Positions 43,271 through 52,424 of a stretch of 64,000 nt of DNA are shown one piece after another; the stretch's first letter is position 1, and each line of letters begins with the position of its first letter. Where the stretch lies: contig NZ_BBIQ01000016.1 of assembly GCF_000730565.1 (NCBI RefSeq), positions 50,161-114,160 of the forward strand, given 5' to 3'. This DNA comes from Pseudomonas fulva NBRC 16637 = DSM 17717 (lineage in GTDB: Bacteria > Pseudomonadota > Gammaproteobacteria > Pseudomonadales > Pseudomonadaceae). The notes below the pieces were generated by a model. That model worked only from the letters and a program-made list of their open reading frames with translations. It made no database searches and was not told where the DNA came from. A program made the position numbers and the translations under genes.

Positions 43271-44416
43271 GTGCAGATTCAGGGTCATTTCGAGCTGAAA
43301 TTCGAAGCAGTGCGCGAGGCCTTCGCGGCGCTGTTCGATGATCCCCAGGAACGCGGGGCTGCGCTGTGCATCCAGGTGGGTGGTGAAACGGTAGTGGACC
43401 TGTGGGCGGGCACCGCCGACAAGGATGGCCAGCAGCCATGGCACAGCGATACCATCGCCAATCTGTTTTCCTGCACCAAGCCCTTTGCCGCCGTCACCGC
43501 CTTGCAGTTGGTGGGCGAGGGCAAACTTGAACTCGATGCCCCGGTAGCGCGTTACTGGCCTGAGTTCGGTCGGGCGGGCAAAGAGGCCATCACGCTGAGG
43601 CAACTGCTTAGCCACCGTGCCGGGCTGCCTGCGATTCGCGAATTGCTGCCGGCCGAGGCCCTCTACGACTGGCAGGCAATGGTCGATGCCCTGGCCGCGC
43701 AAACGCCGTGGTGGACACCGGGCAGCGAGCACGGCTACGCCGCCATCACCTTTGGCTGGCTGATCGGCGAGTTGATTCGTCGCGCCGATGGGCGCGGCCC
43801 AGGCGACTCGATCGTGGCGCGTACGGCGCGGCCGCTGGGGCTGGACTTCCATGTCGGGCTGGCCGACGAGGAGTTCTATCGGGTAGCCCATATCGCGCGT
43901 GGCAAAGGCAACCCCGGTGACGCCGCTGCCCAGCGCTTGCTGCAGGTCACGCTGCGCGAGCCCGAGGCATTGTCCACAAGGGCGTTTACCAACCCGCCCG
44001 CCATTCTGACCAGTACCAATAAACCGGAATGGCGGCGCATGCAACAACCTGCTGCCAATGGCCATGGCAATGCCCGGAGCCTGGCTGGGTTCTATGCAGG
44101 CCTGCTCGATGGCAGCCTGCTGGAGTCGGACCTGCTGGAGGCGTTCACCCGCCAACACAGCCTGGGCCAGGACCGGACCTTGCTGACCCAGACGCGCTTC
44201 GGCCTAGGGTGCATGCTCGACCAGCCCGATGTGGCCAATGCCACCTTCGGCCTGGGCGCTCGCGCATTCGGTCACCCCGGTGCCGGGGGCTCGGTCGGAT
44301 TTGCCGATCCGGAGCGAGATGTGGCTTTTGGCTTTGTCGTCAATACCTTGGGGCCCTATGTGCTGATGGACCCTCGTGCCCAGAAACTGGTGCGCGTGCT
44401 TGGGCAATGCCTTTGA
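43271..44416 (+). CDS. class C beta-lactamase-fold serine hydrolase (EstB-like)
   Basis: A 381-residue cytosolic esterase-like protein with no signal peptide. The SxxK motif is at S67-C-T-K70 (LFSCTKPFA), with the second-motif tyrosine near YAAITFGWLIGEL and a GHPGAGGSVGFAD segment in place of KTG. I prefer the GTG at 43271, with GGAG eight bases upstream, over ATG 43250. The family includes EstB esterases and carboxypeptidases; the substrate is unknown. Confidence 0.82.
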   Translation: MQIQGHFELKFEAVREAFAALFDDPQERGAALCIQVGGETVVDLWAGTADKDGQQPWHSDTIANLFSCTKPFAAVTALQLVGEGKLELDAPVARYWPEFGRAGKEAITLRQLLSHRAGLPAIRELLPAEALYDWQAMVDALAAQTPWWTPGSEHGYAAITFGWLIGELIRRADGRGPGDSIVARTARPLGLDFHVGLADEEFYRVAHIARGKGNPGDAAAQRLLQVTLREPEALSTRAFTNPPAILTSTNKPEWRRMQQPAANGHGNARSLAGFYAGLLDGSLLESDLLEAFTRQHSLGQDRTLLTQTRFGLGCMLDQPDVANATFGLGARAFGHPGAGGSVGFADPERDVAFGFVVNTLGPYVLMDPRAQKLVRVLGQCL

Positions 44417-44515
44417 TCGGTTAGTGCGGGTATTGACCAGCCTCTTTGACTATCCTCAATGCCGACGCCTCAAGAGTGTGGGCAAAATTCCTTTCTAATT
44501 CATGGTGTATCGCTG

Positions 44516-45517
44516 ATGTCTTCACATAAAACCTTAGCACTCGCCCTGTGCCTGACCGCTGTCACCGGCTGCGCCAGCCATCCCGAGGGTTCTGCCAAGA
44601 GCGCCAGTTCAAGCTGGTGGCCATTCGGCTCGGACAAGGTCGCCGAACAGGAAGTGAAGGCAGCAGTCACGGAAAAGGTCGCCAAGGCCGACGCCAAATC
44701 CGAAAGCACCAGCCGCTGGTGGTGGCCATTTGGCGGTGAGCAGAAGCAGGCCCAAGGGCCGGTGGTGCCGAAGATCGACCAGCAGGCCACCCAGGCCTGG
44801 TTGGACGAGTACGAGCCCAAGCTGCGCGAGGCCATCAAGGACAGCAAGCTGGAGCTCGAGCGGCGCGACAACGTGCTGGCAGTCACCTTGCCAGTGGACG
44901 GTGCGTACAACCCTGACCGTCCGAACATGTTGTTGCCCGTCACCCTGGGCCCTATCACCCGCGTGGCCAAGACGGTAGAAGGCGACCCCAAGACGGCCGT
45001 ACTGGTCCTGGGCCACGCCGACACCAGCGGCGTGGTGGCTGCCAACCAGAAGCTGAGCCTTGAGCGTGCTGCCTCGGTGTCGGCCATTTTCCGCCTGAGC
45101 GGGTTGCAACGTGACCGCCTGATCCTCAAGGGCATGGGCTCGGTGATGCCTCGCGCCGCCAATGACAGTGCCGAAGGCCGTGCGCTGAACCGCCGCGTGG
45201 AAATGCTGCTGACCCCACAGAACACCATGGTCGCGCTGCTGAGCAAGTATCAACAGGCCACACCAACGCCGTCGCCAGCCACCATGGTGGCCGTGCAGGA
45301 TGCCAAGGCGCCTGTGTCCAAGGCTCCAGCCGCCAAAGCCCAGCCAAGCAAGGCTGCAGCCAAGCCAGCCGTCAAAACCGCTGCCAAGAAACCTGCCGCC
45401 AAAGCCAAGACCCCGGCCAAGACGGCGACCAAGAAAGCGGCGACCGCCAAGCCTGTCGCCAAGAAAGCTGCCACTGACAAGAAGGTAGCCTCCAACAGCC
45501 CTGCGAAGACCAACTGA
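44516..45517 (+). CDS. OmpA-family lipoprotein with histone H1-like Lys/Ala/Pro tail
   Basis: A 333-residue lipoprotein: signal MSSHKTLALALCLTAVTGC (lipid Cys 19). The linker holds two similar motifs, SSWWPFGSD and RWWWPFGGE (about residues 36 and 65). An OmpA/Pal-like domain follows (VLGHADTSGVVAANQKLSLERA, about 165-245). The last 70 residues are Ala/Lys/Pro-rich with KPAAK-type repeats, like AlgP or histone H1. Such a tail on an envelope protein is unusual. pdxH starts 18 bases downstream. Confidence 0.88.
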   Translation: MSSHKTLALALCLTAVTGCASHPEGSAKSASSSWWPFGSDKVAEQEVKAAVTEKVAKADAKSESTSRWWWPFGGEQKQAQGPVVPKIDQQATQAWLDEYEPKLREAIKDSKLELERRDNVLAVTLPVDGAYNPDRPNMLLPVTLGPITRVAKTVEGDPKTAVLVLGHADTSGVVAANQKLSLERAASVSAIFRLSGLQRDRLILKGMGSVMPRAANDSAEGRALNRRVEMLLTPQNTMVALLSKYQQATPTPSPATMVAVQDAKAPVSKAPAAKAQPSKAAAKPAVKTAAKKPAAKAKTPAKTATKKAATAKPVAKKAATDKKVASNSPAKTN

Positions 45518-45535
45518 TCGTCAAGGAACGCAGTA

Positions 45536-46183
45536 ATGACCCAATCCCTGGCCGATATGCGCCGCGATTACACCCGGGACGGCCTGGCCGAAGCTCAGGC
45601 TCCGGCCGAGCCGTTCGCTTTGTTTCACCAATGGTTCGGCGATGCCGTGAAAACAGAGCAGGCGCCGGTGGAAGCCAACGCCATGACCCTGGCCACGGTC
45701 GATGCCGATGGGCGACCACACTGCCGTGTGCTGTTGCTCAAGGGGCTGGATGAGCAGGGCTTCACGTTCTTCACCAACTATGACAGCGCCAAGGGTAGGC
45801 AACTGCAGGTTAACCCGTTCGCCGCCATGACCTTTTTCTGGCCGGCGCTCGAGCGGCAAGTGCGTATCGAGGGCCGTGTCGAGAAGGTCTCGGCCAAGGA
45901 GTCCGACGATTACTACCAGGTCAGGCCGTTGGGCAGCCGCCTGGGCGCCTGGGCATCGCCCCAGAGCCAGGTGATCGCTGGGCGCGAGGCGCTCGAAGCC
46001 CTGGTCAAGGCGACCGAGGCGCGTTTCTCCGACACGCAGCCTCACTGCCCCGAGCATTGGGGTGGCTACCGCCTGCTGCCAGAGCGCATCGAGTTCTGGC
46101 AAGGACGCGCCAGTCGCCTGCATGACCGCCTGAATTACCGCAAGGCGGCCCAAGGCTGGTACCGCGAGCGCCTGGCGCCTTGA
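45536..46183 (+). CDS. pdxH: pyridoxamine 5'-phosphate oxidase
   Basis: An FMN-dependent oxidase (215 residues) converting PNP and PMP to pyridoxal phosphate. Conserved RVLLLKGLDEQGFTFFTNYDS, EKVSAKESDDYYQVRPLGSRLGAWASPQS (quoted in part) and the C-terminal RLHDRLNY with active-site Arg and His region are present. AAGGA precedes ATG. It probably shares transcription with the upstream lipoprotein gene. Confidence 0.96.
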   Translation: MTQSLADMRRDYTRDGLAEAQAPAEPFALFHQWFGDAVKTEQAPVEANAMTLATVDADGRPHCRVLLLKGLDEQGFTFFTNYDSAKGRQLQVNPFAAMTFFWPALERQVRIEGRVEKVSAKESDDYYQVRPLGSRLGAWASPQSQVIAGREALEALVKATEARFSDTQPHCPEHWGGYRLLPERIEFWQGRASRLHDRLNYRKAAQGWYRERLAP

Positions 46184-46221
46184 TAGGCGGGGCTACCAGA
46201 TAGCCCCATTCGCCCTGGCGC

Positions 46222-46455
46222 TCAGCGCGAATACGCCGCCGCCTCCTGCGCAAGCCACTGAACCCGTGCCTTGCGCCCCATCTTCGACTGACGCGCATGC
46301 TGCCACCGCTGCAGCATGTACGCCTGCATGTGCGGGTCGCCACCTGCCAGTGACAGCGCCAGGTCGCGGTCCATCCACTGCCGCATGAGCATGTAGAGCC
46401 AGGCGTGAAACCCCAACCCTGCGAGGGTGGCGACCACGACGATGAAGTAATCCAT
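46222..46455 (-). CDS. small membrane-anchored hypothetical protein (77 aa)
   Basis: One N-terminal hydrophobic helix (MDYFIVVVATLAGLGFHAWLY), then a basic, Gln/Arg-rich tail ending WLAQEAAAYSR. AAGGA is six bases before ATG, so the gene is probably real. The family is not recognised. Convergent with pdxH. Confidence 0.72.
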   Translation of the reverse strand: MDYFIVVVATLAGLGFHAWLYMLMRQWMDRDLALSLAGGDPHMQAYMLQRWQHARQSKMGRKARVQWLAQEAAAYSR

Positions 46456-46601
46456 GGTTATCCTTGGTCTGATCGGTAAGCGCCCTGCCTGATCGCGTTG
46501 GCTGTACGCTGGCTGAATGAAAGCAATTTTATGCAGTGAGTACCGTGACAGCCGTCAATGTGCAGCGTCTAATGAATACCTGACTTATGGAGATTCTACC
46601 C

Positions 46602-47066
46602 ATGCGTAAATCCGCTTTGCTGGTTGCGACCTTCACAGCCACCACGTTGCTACTCGGTGGCTGTGCGTCAAACTTGAGCGGCGACAGCTATTCGCGCGAT
46701 GAGGCCCGCCGTGTGCAAACCGTGCGCATGGGCACCATCGAATCGCTGCGCCCTGTGAAGATCGAAGGCACCAAGACGCCGATTGGCGGAGGCGCCGGTG
46801 CCGTGGTAGGTGGCTTGGCGGGCAGCGCCGTTGGCGGCGGGCGTGGCAGCATCGTCGCTGCCGTGATTGGTGCCGTAGCCGGTGGCTTGGCCGGTTCGGC
46901 CGCCGAAGAGGGTATCACCCGTACCCAGGGTGTGGAGATCACGGTGCGCGAAGACGATGGCAGCATGCGTGCCTATGTGCAGTCCGTGCAGGAAAACGAG
47001 ATTTTCCGGGTGGGCGACCGCGTGCGCATCATGACGGTCGATGGTACCAGCCGCGTCTCGCACTGA
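46602..47066 (+). CDS. SlyB/Pcp-like glycine-zipper outer-membrane lipoprotein
   Basis: A 154-residue lipoprotein: signal MRKSALLVATFTATTLLLGGC (lipid Cys 21), a glycine-zipper pair (GGGAGAVVGGLAGSAVGGGRG; AVIGAVAGGLAGSAAEEG, each cut short here) forming a membrane hairpin, and a C-terminal beta domain ending RIMTVDGTSRVSH. SlyB supports outer-membrane integrity in enterobacteria and is usually PhoPQ controlled; no such box is evident. GGAG precedes ATG 46602. Confidence 0.87.
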   Translation: MRKSALLVATFTATTLLLGGCASNLSGDSYSRDEARRVQTVRMGTIESLRPVKIEGTKTPIGGGAGAVVGGLAGSAVGGGRGSIVAAVIGAVAGGLAGSAAEEGITRTQGVEITVREDDGSMRAYVQSVQENEIFRVGDRVRIMTVDGTSRVSH

Positions 47067-47076
47067 TCGCAGCCCT

Positions 47077-47118
47077 GAAAAAACCCGATCAGGCTTCTGG
47101 CCTGGTCGGGTTTTTTTT
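47077..47118. terminator. bidirectional intrinsic terminator
   Basis: AACCCGATCAGGC / GCCTGGTCGGGTT long stem with A-run and eight T residues between the SlyB-like gene (stop 47066) and the FAD oxidoreductase (stop 47140). Confidence 0.92.
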
Positions 47119-47139
47119 GTACCGGCAATTCAGGGCTTG

Positions 47140-48747
47140 TTACTGGGCTAGCATGGCCTTGGCCACCGCTTCGGCAACCCGAATGCCATCAACCCCTGCA
47201 GACAGAATGCCGCCTGCATAGCCAGCCCCTTCGCCGGCAGGGAACAGGCCCTTCACGTTCAGGCTCTGGAAGTCCTCACCCCGCGTGATGCGCAGCGGCG
47301 AGGAGGTGCGTGTCTCGATCCCGGTCAACACCGCGTCATGCAGGTTGTAGCCCTTGATCTGCCGATCGAAGGCGGGCAGGGCCTCGCGTATCGCCTCGAT
47401 GGCGAAGGCCGGCAGGCTTGGCGCCAGGTCCCCCAGGGTCACGCCAGGCTTGTAGGACGGCTCGACACTGCCCAGCGCGGTCGAAGGCTTGCCAGCCACG
47501 AAATCGCCCACCAGCTGAGCCGGCGCCTGGTAGTTGCTCCCGCCCATGACGTAGGCGTGCGCTTCCAGGCGTTCCTGCAACTCGATGCCCGCCAGCGGGC
47601 CACCGGGATAGTCCCGTTCCGGGTCGATGCCGACGACGATGCCGGAGTTGGCGTTGCGTTCGTTGCGTGAGTACTGGCTCATGCCATTGGTGACGACGCG
47701 GCCCGGTTCACTGGTGGCGGCCACTACCGTTCCGCCAGGGCACATGCAGAAGCTGTAGACCGACCGCCCGTTCTTGGCGTGGTACACCAGCTTGTAGTCC
47801 GCCGCACCCAGTTTGGGGTGGCCTGCATATTTGCCCAGGCGCGCCTTGTCGATGAGCGATTGCGGATGCTCGATGCGGAAACCGACGGAAAACGGTTTGG
47901 CTTCCATGTACACACCCTGCGCGTGCAGCATGCGGAAGGTGTCCCGGGCACTATGGCCCAATGCCAGAACCACATGCCGTGAAAGCAGTTGCTCGCCACT
48001 TTCAAGCACTACGCCTTGAACCTGGCCTTCTTCGATCAGCAGGTCGGTGACCTTTTGTTCGAAACGAACCTCGGCCCCCAGGGCGATCATTTCCTGGCGC
48101 ATCTGCTCAACCATGCCGGTGAGGCGGAAGGTGCCGATGTGCGGCTTGTTGATGTACAAGATCTCGTCAGGCGCACCGGCCTTGACGAACTCTTCCAACA
48201 CCTTGCGGCCATGATGCTGCGGGTCCTTGATCTGGCTGTACAGCTTTCCGTCGGAGAATGTCCCAGCGCCGCCTTCGCCGAACTGCACGTTGGACTCGGG
48301 TTTGAGCACACTTTTGCGCCACAGGCCCCAGGTGTCCTTGGTACGCTGGCGCACTTCCTTGCCGCGCTCGAGGATGATCGGCTTGAAGCCCATCTGCGCC
48401 AGCAGCAAGCCGGCGAAAATCCCGCACGGGCCCAGACCCACCACGATTGGTCGTGCGTCCAGGCCTTCAGGGGCTTGGGCGACGTACCTGTAGGTAACGT
48501 CCGGCGCGGGCACGACATTATGGTCGTCGGCAAACTTGCGCAGCAGCTCTTCTTCGTTGCTGGCATGCAGGTCGATGGTGTAGATGAACAGCAGTTCGGT
48601 GTTCTTCTTGCGCGCATCGTAGCTGCGCTTGAACAGGTTGAAGCTGATCAGCTGCTCGTCGCGGATGCCTAGGCGCTGGACGATGGCCTCGCGCAGTGCT
48701 TCATCGGGATGGTCCAGGGGCAGCTTGAGTTCGGTGATTCGTAGCAT
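47140..48747 (-). CDS. FAD-dependent oxidoreductase (NAD(P)-utilising dehydrogenase-like)
   Basis: A 535-residue flavoprotein. An N-terminal domain of about 95 residues (MLRITELKLPLDHPDEALRE...) precedes the FAD dinucleotide fold IVVGLGPCGIFAGLLLAQMG. It ends with GAGYAGGILSAGVDGIRVAEAVA, the flavin-contact stretch. Similar proteins are annotated as FAD-dependent dehydrogenases (COG2509) of unknown substrate. I chose 48747. Monocistronic. Confidence 0.87.
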   Translation of the reverse strand: MLRITELKLPLDHPDEALREAIVQRLGIRDEQLISFNLFKRSYDARKKNTELLFIYTIDLHASNEEELLRKFADDHNVVPAPDVTYRYVAQAPEGLDARPIVVGLGPCGIFAGLLLAQMGFKPIILERGKEVRQRTKDTWGLWRKSVLKPESNVQFGEGGAGTFSDGKLYSQIKDPQHHGRKVLEEFVKAGAPDEILYINKPHIGTFRLTGMVEQMRQEMIALGAEVRFEQKVTDLLIEEGQVQGVVLESGEQLLSRHVVLALGHSARDTFRMLHAQGVYMEAKPFSVGFRIEHPQSLIDKARLGKYAGHPKLGAADYKLVYHAKNGRSVYSFCMCPGGTVVAATSEPGRVVTNGMSQYSRNERNANSGIVVGIDPERDYPGGPLAGIELQERLEAHAYVMGGSNYQAPAQLVGDFVAGKPSTALGSVEPSYKPGVTLGDLAPSLPAFAIEAIREALPAFDRQIKGYNLHDAVLTGIETRTSSPLRITRGEDFQSLNVKGLFPAGEGAGYAGGILSAGVDGIRVAEAVAKAMLAQ

Positions 48748-48850
48748 GGCAGGGTCCAGTATCCCGGCCGTGGGCGGCCGGCGGCTTAACACAAACCGCC
48801 AAGTATAAAGCTTTAGCCGCCTCGACTGGCAGGATTAAGCCGCCCGGTCA

Positions 48851-49525
48851 TCAGTCATCGCGCGCGCCACCGTAATAACCGCAACCTTGAAGGGTCGTGC
48901 CATCGATGCGCAGTTCTGCGCGCAAGTGGTTGAACGCGCCCGTGGCCGGGTCCATGCAGCGCTGTGGCGCCAGCCAGAGTTCGACGCGCTGCCCGTTGGC
49001 TTCGCTGGTCAGGGTCAAGCCGCCACCGGGTACCTGCTCCTCCAGAAAGGGCAGGGCAAGCGGGGGCTGATCAGCACGGTTGAGCACCATGCCCCGGCTG
49101 TTGGCCTTGACGTCCCAATCGGGCTTGTGGCCACCGGCGCGCAGGGTAAGCTGCTTGAAATTGGGGTCGATGCACCCGTTGCTGGCGTGCTCCAGGCGGT
49201 ACAGGCGGCGCAGGTCCAGCTGTCCATCGGTGCTGGCCTGCTTGCTGCCTGTAAGTCGGCCACGCACGTCGGCGAACAGGGTGTCGTTGGCCCCGGTTGC
49301 AAGGTTCGCCGCTTCCTGCAGGATGCCCGTGGCGGCGGCGTCGTTGATGACGAAGCTGCGGGGTTCGTTGCAGGGCTTGAACAGCAACTGCCCACCGGCA
49401 GCGCGAACCTGGCCTTGCATGCGAGTGCTGCCGATATCAGGGTCGACGGGTTTTTCGGCCAGCAGCTGGCAGCCCGCGAACAGGGGCAACAAGGCGGTCA
49501 GTAGCAGGGAAGGGGTCAGGCGCAT
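48851..49525 (-). CDS. uncharacterised lipoprotein (COG3650-like)
   Basis: A 224-residue protein: signal MRLTPSLLLTALLPLFAGC (lipid Cys 19) and two beta-rich halves, each with a Cys pair region (FKPCNEPRSFVI...SNGCID; APQRCMDPATG...LQGCGYYGG). The second half resembles MliC-type or NlpE-like small barrels. GGAG lies six bases before ATG 49525. Function unknown. Confidence 0.78.
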   Translation of the reverse strand: MRLTPSLLLTALLPLFAGCQLLAEKPVDPDIGSTRMQGQVRAAGGQLLFKPCNEPRSFVINDAAATGILQEAANLATGANDTLFADVRGRLTGSKQASTDGQLDLRRLYRLEHASNGCIDPNFKQLTLRAGGHKPDWDVKANSRGMVLNRADQPPLALPFLEEQVPGGGLTLTSEANGQRVELWLAPQRCMDPATGAFNHLRAELRIDGTTLQGCGYYGGARDD

Positions 49526-49701
49526 GACGGGCTCCGGTGTTCGAGAGGCCGTCACGTTACTGAGGCGGGCAGGGGCAATACAAGCCCGGCGAAGAGAAAT
49601 AGACGGCTGTCACCTGCATGCAGCCTGCCCTGTTTGATCGTGAAGCGGGGTGCAAGCGTAGCGTCTTCAAGACAACGGGGCCCCTGCAGGCCCCGCTGGC
49701 A

Positions 49702-50403
49702 TCAACCGCCCAGGTAGGCGTCACGCACTTTTGGATCGGTCAGCAGCCCCTCGCCCGTACCCTGCATCACCACATGGCCATTCTCCAGCACATAGGCCCG
49801 GTCGGCGATCTTCAGCGCCTGGTTGGCATTCTGCTCTACCAGGAACACCGTCACGCCGTCACGGCGCAGTTGTTCGATGATGTCGAAGATCTGCTGGATG
49901 ATGATCGGTGCCAGGCCCAGGGAGGGCTCGTCGAGCAGCAGCAACTTGGGTTTGCTCATCAGGGCACGCCCGATGGCCAGCATTTGCTGCTCGCCCCCGG
50001 ACATGGTGCCGCCACGCTGGGCATACCGCTCCTTCAGGCGCGGGAACAGCTGCAGCACTTTGTCCAACTGCGCCTGATAGTCACCCTTGTCGGTGAAGAA
50101 CCCGCCCATGGCCAGGTTCTCCTCGACGGTCAGCCGGGCGAACACCCGGCGGCCTTCCGGCACCACGGCAATGCTCTTGCGCATGATGTGCGACGAAGGC
50201 TGACCGACCAGTTCCTCGCCCAGGTACTTGATGCTGCCGCTGTGGGCTTGGGGTGAACCGCACAGGGTCATGAGCAAGGTGGATTTGCCGGCGCCGTTGG
50301 CGCCGATCAGGGTGACGATTTCTCCCTGGTTGATCTCCACGTTGACGCTGTGCAGCGCCTGGATCTTGCCGTAGAAAGTGGAAACGTTCTCGAACTTCAG
50401 CAT
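49702..50403 (-). CDS. livF: branched-chain amino acid ABC transporter ATPase LivF/BraG
   Basis: A 233-residue ATPase: Walker A GANGAGKST (38-46), signature MSGGEQQMLAIGRAL, Walker B LLLLDEPSLGLAP. Partner of LivG in a heteromeric high-affinity importer for Leu/Ile/Val (and Ala in Pseudomonas). Its ATG directly abuts the livG stop codon. Last gene of the operon. Confidence 0.95.
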   Translation of the reverse strand: MLKFENVSTFYGKIQALHSVNVEINQGEIVTLIGANGAGKSTLLMTLCGSPQAHSGSIKYLGEELVGQPSSHIMRKSIAVVPEGRRVFARLTVEENLAMGGFFTDKGDYQAQLDKVLQLFPRLKERYAQRGGTMSGGEQQMLAIGRALMSKPKLLLLDEPSLGLAPIIIQQIFDIIEQLRRDGVTVFLVEQNANQALKIADRAYVLENGHVVMQGTGEGLLTDPKVRDAYLGG

Positions 50404-51171
50404 TTACGCTTCCCCCAGGTAGGCTTTGATCACTTCAGGATTGTCGCGGATTTCCTGGGGCGTACCGTGGGCCAGGGGTGTGCCCTGGTTGATGACCACG
50501 ATGTGATCGGAAATGCTCATCACCAGCTTCATGTCATGCTCGATCAGCAGCACGGTCACGTTGTGCGATTCACGCAAATAGGCAATCAATGCCTTCAGGT
50601 CCTCGGTCTCTTTCGGGTTCAACCCCGCAGCCGGCTCGTCGAGCATGATGATCCGCGGGCGGGTCATCATGCAGCGAGCGATTTCCAGGCGACGTTGTTG
50701 GCCGTAGGCGAGGGTGCCGGCAGTGCGGTTGGCGAACTCGGTCAGGTTGACCTTGTCCAGCCAGTACTGCGCACGCTCCATGGCTTCCTTTTCACTGCGG
50801 CGGAACCCTGGGGTCTTGAACAGCCCGGCGAAGAAGTTGGTGTTCAAGTGCCGGTGCTGGGCGATCAGCAGGTTCTCGAGCGCTGTCATTTCCTTGAACA
50901 GGCGCACGTTCTGGAAGGTGCGTACCACCCCTTTGCGCGCGATCTGATGGCCGGCCAGCCCTTGGATGGGTTCGCCATCGAGCAGGATGGTGCCGCCGCT
51001 GGGCCGGTAGAAACCGGTCAGGCAGTTGAACACCGTGGTCTTGCCGGCGCCGTTCGGACCGATCAGCGCCACCACTTGTTTTTCCTTGACGGTCAGGCCC
51101 ACGCCGTTGACCGCCAACAAGCCGCCGAAGCGCATGCTAAGGCCGCTGACTTGCAGAATTTCGCGGCTCAT
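50404..51171 (-). CDS. livG: branched-chain amino acid ABC transporter ATPase LivG/BraF
   Basis: A 255-residue ATPase: Walker A GPNGAGKTT, signature LAYGQQRRLEIARCM, Walker B IMLDEPAAGLNP, with the insert typical of LivG (about residues 90-125: NTNFFAGLFKTPGFRRSEKE). The ATG overlaps the livM stop (ATGA). Confidence 0.95.
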   Translation of the reverse strand: MSREILQVSGLSMRFGGLLAVNGVGLTVKEKQVVALIGPNGAGKTTVFNCLTGFYRPSGGTILLDGEPIQGLAGHQIARKGVVRTFQNVRLFKEMTALENLLIAQHRHLNTNFFAGLFKTPGFRRSEKEAMERAQYWLDKVNLTEFANRTAGTLAYGQQRRLEIARCMMTRPRIIMLDEPAAGLNPKETEDLKALIAYLRESHNVTVLLIEHDMKLVMSISDHIVVINQGTPLAHGTPQEIRDNPEVIKAYLGEA

Positions 51172-52424
51172 CGACGCAGCTCCATGTGGGGACGTTGCAT
51201 TGGCAGCAGACCTTGCGGACGCCAGATCATCATCAGCACCATCAGCGCACCGAACATGAGCATCCGGTATTCACTGAATTCGCGCATCAGCTCAGGCAGC
51301 AGGATCATGACAATGGCAGCGAGGATCACGCCCAACTGAGAGCCCATGCCGCCGAGCACCACGATGGCCAGGATGATGGCCGACTCGATGAACGTGAACG
51401 ATTCCGGCGTGACCAACCCTTGGCGAGCGGCAAAGAAGCTGCCGGCAAACCCTGCGAAGCAGGCACCCAGGGTGAAGGCCGAGAGCTTGATCACGGTCGG
51501 GTTCAGGCCCAGGGCGCGGCAGGCGATCTCGTCTTCACGCAACGCTTCCCAGGCACGGCCGATGGGCATGCGCAACAGGCGGTTGATCACGAACAGCGCA
51601 AGCAGTGCCAGCAACAGTGCAACCAGGTACAGGAAGATGACCTTGTTGATCGAGTTGTAAGGCAGGCCGAAATACTCGTGGAAGGTCTGCATGCCTTCGG
51701 CGGCGCGGCGTTCGAAGGTAAGGCCGAAGAATTCGGGCTTGGGAATGTTGCTGATGCCGTTAGGGCCACCGGTCCAGTCGGTGAGGTTACGCAGGAACAG
51801 GCGAATGATCTCGCCGAAGCCCAGCGTCACGATCGCCAGGTAGTCGCCGCGCAGGCGCAACACCGGGAAACCGAGCAGGAAGCCGAAGGTGGCGGCCATC
51901 AGGCCGGCAATCGGCAGGCAGACCCAGAAACTCCACCCCAGGTAGTGCGAGAGCATGGCGTAGCTGTAAGCGCCCACGGCGTAGAAGCCCACATAACCCA
52001 GGTCCAGCAACCCGGCCAGGCCGACCACGATGTTCAGGCCAAGGCCGAGCAACACATAGATCAGGATCAGGGTGGCGATGTCGACAGCGCCGCGCGAGCC
52101 GAAGAACGGCCAGATCAGGGCTACCACGACCAGCCCCAGAATCACCCAGCGCTGGGTTTTGGGAAGGGTCAGGTAGTTGCTCAGCGCAGGTGGAATCAGC
52201 TTGCGGTCCGAGCGTCGGCCCATCACCGAGCTCCACTGCCGGTCGAACAGCACGCGCAGGAACATCAGCACCGAGCATACGGCGATGATGCTGATGGTGA
52301 ACGAGCCCTGGCTATGCACCACCAGGCTGATGCCGTCGATGCTCAGTTTCAGGCCCAGCACCGGGAAGGCCACGGCCCAGACCAGCAAGGCGCTGAAAAA
52401 CGCCGGTTTGAGATTCTTGTTCAT
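51168..52424 (-). CDS. livM: branched-chain amino acid ABC transporter permease LivM/BraE
   Basis: A 418-residue permease with about ten membrane helices. The first about 110 residues are the N-terminal extension of Pseudomonas BraE. The conserved permease motif is near GRAWEALREDEIACRALGLN (about residue 310). Overlaps livH (ATGA) and livG. Confidence 0.95.
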   Translation of the reverse strand: MNKNLKPAFFSALLVWAVAFPVLGLKLSIDGISLVVHSQGSFTISIIAVCSVLMFLRVLFDRQWSSVMGRRSDRKLIPPALSNYLTLPKTQRWVILGLVVVALIWPFFGSRGAVDIATLILIYVLLGLGLNIVVGLAGLLDLGYVGFYAVGAYSYAMLSHYLGWSFWVCLPIAGLMAATFGFLLGFPVLRLRGDYLAIVTLGFGEIIRLFLRNLTDWTGGPNGISNIPKPEFFGLTFERRAAEGMQTFHEYFGLPYNSINKVIFLYLVALLLALLALFVINRLLRMPIGRAWEALREDEIACRALGLNPTVIKLSAFTLGACFAGFAGSFFAARQGLVTPESFTFIESAIILAIVVLGGMGSQLGVILAAIVMILLPELMREFSEYRMLMFGALMVLMMIWRPQGLLPMQRPHMELRR

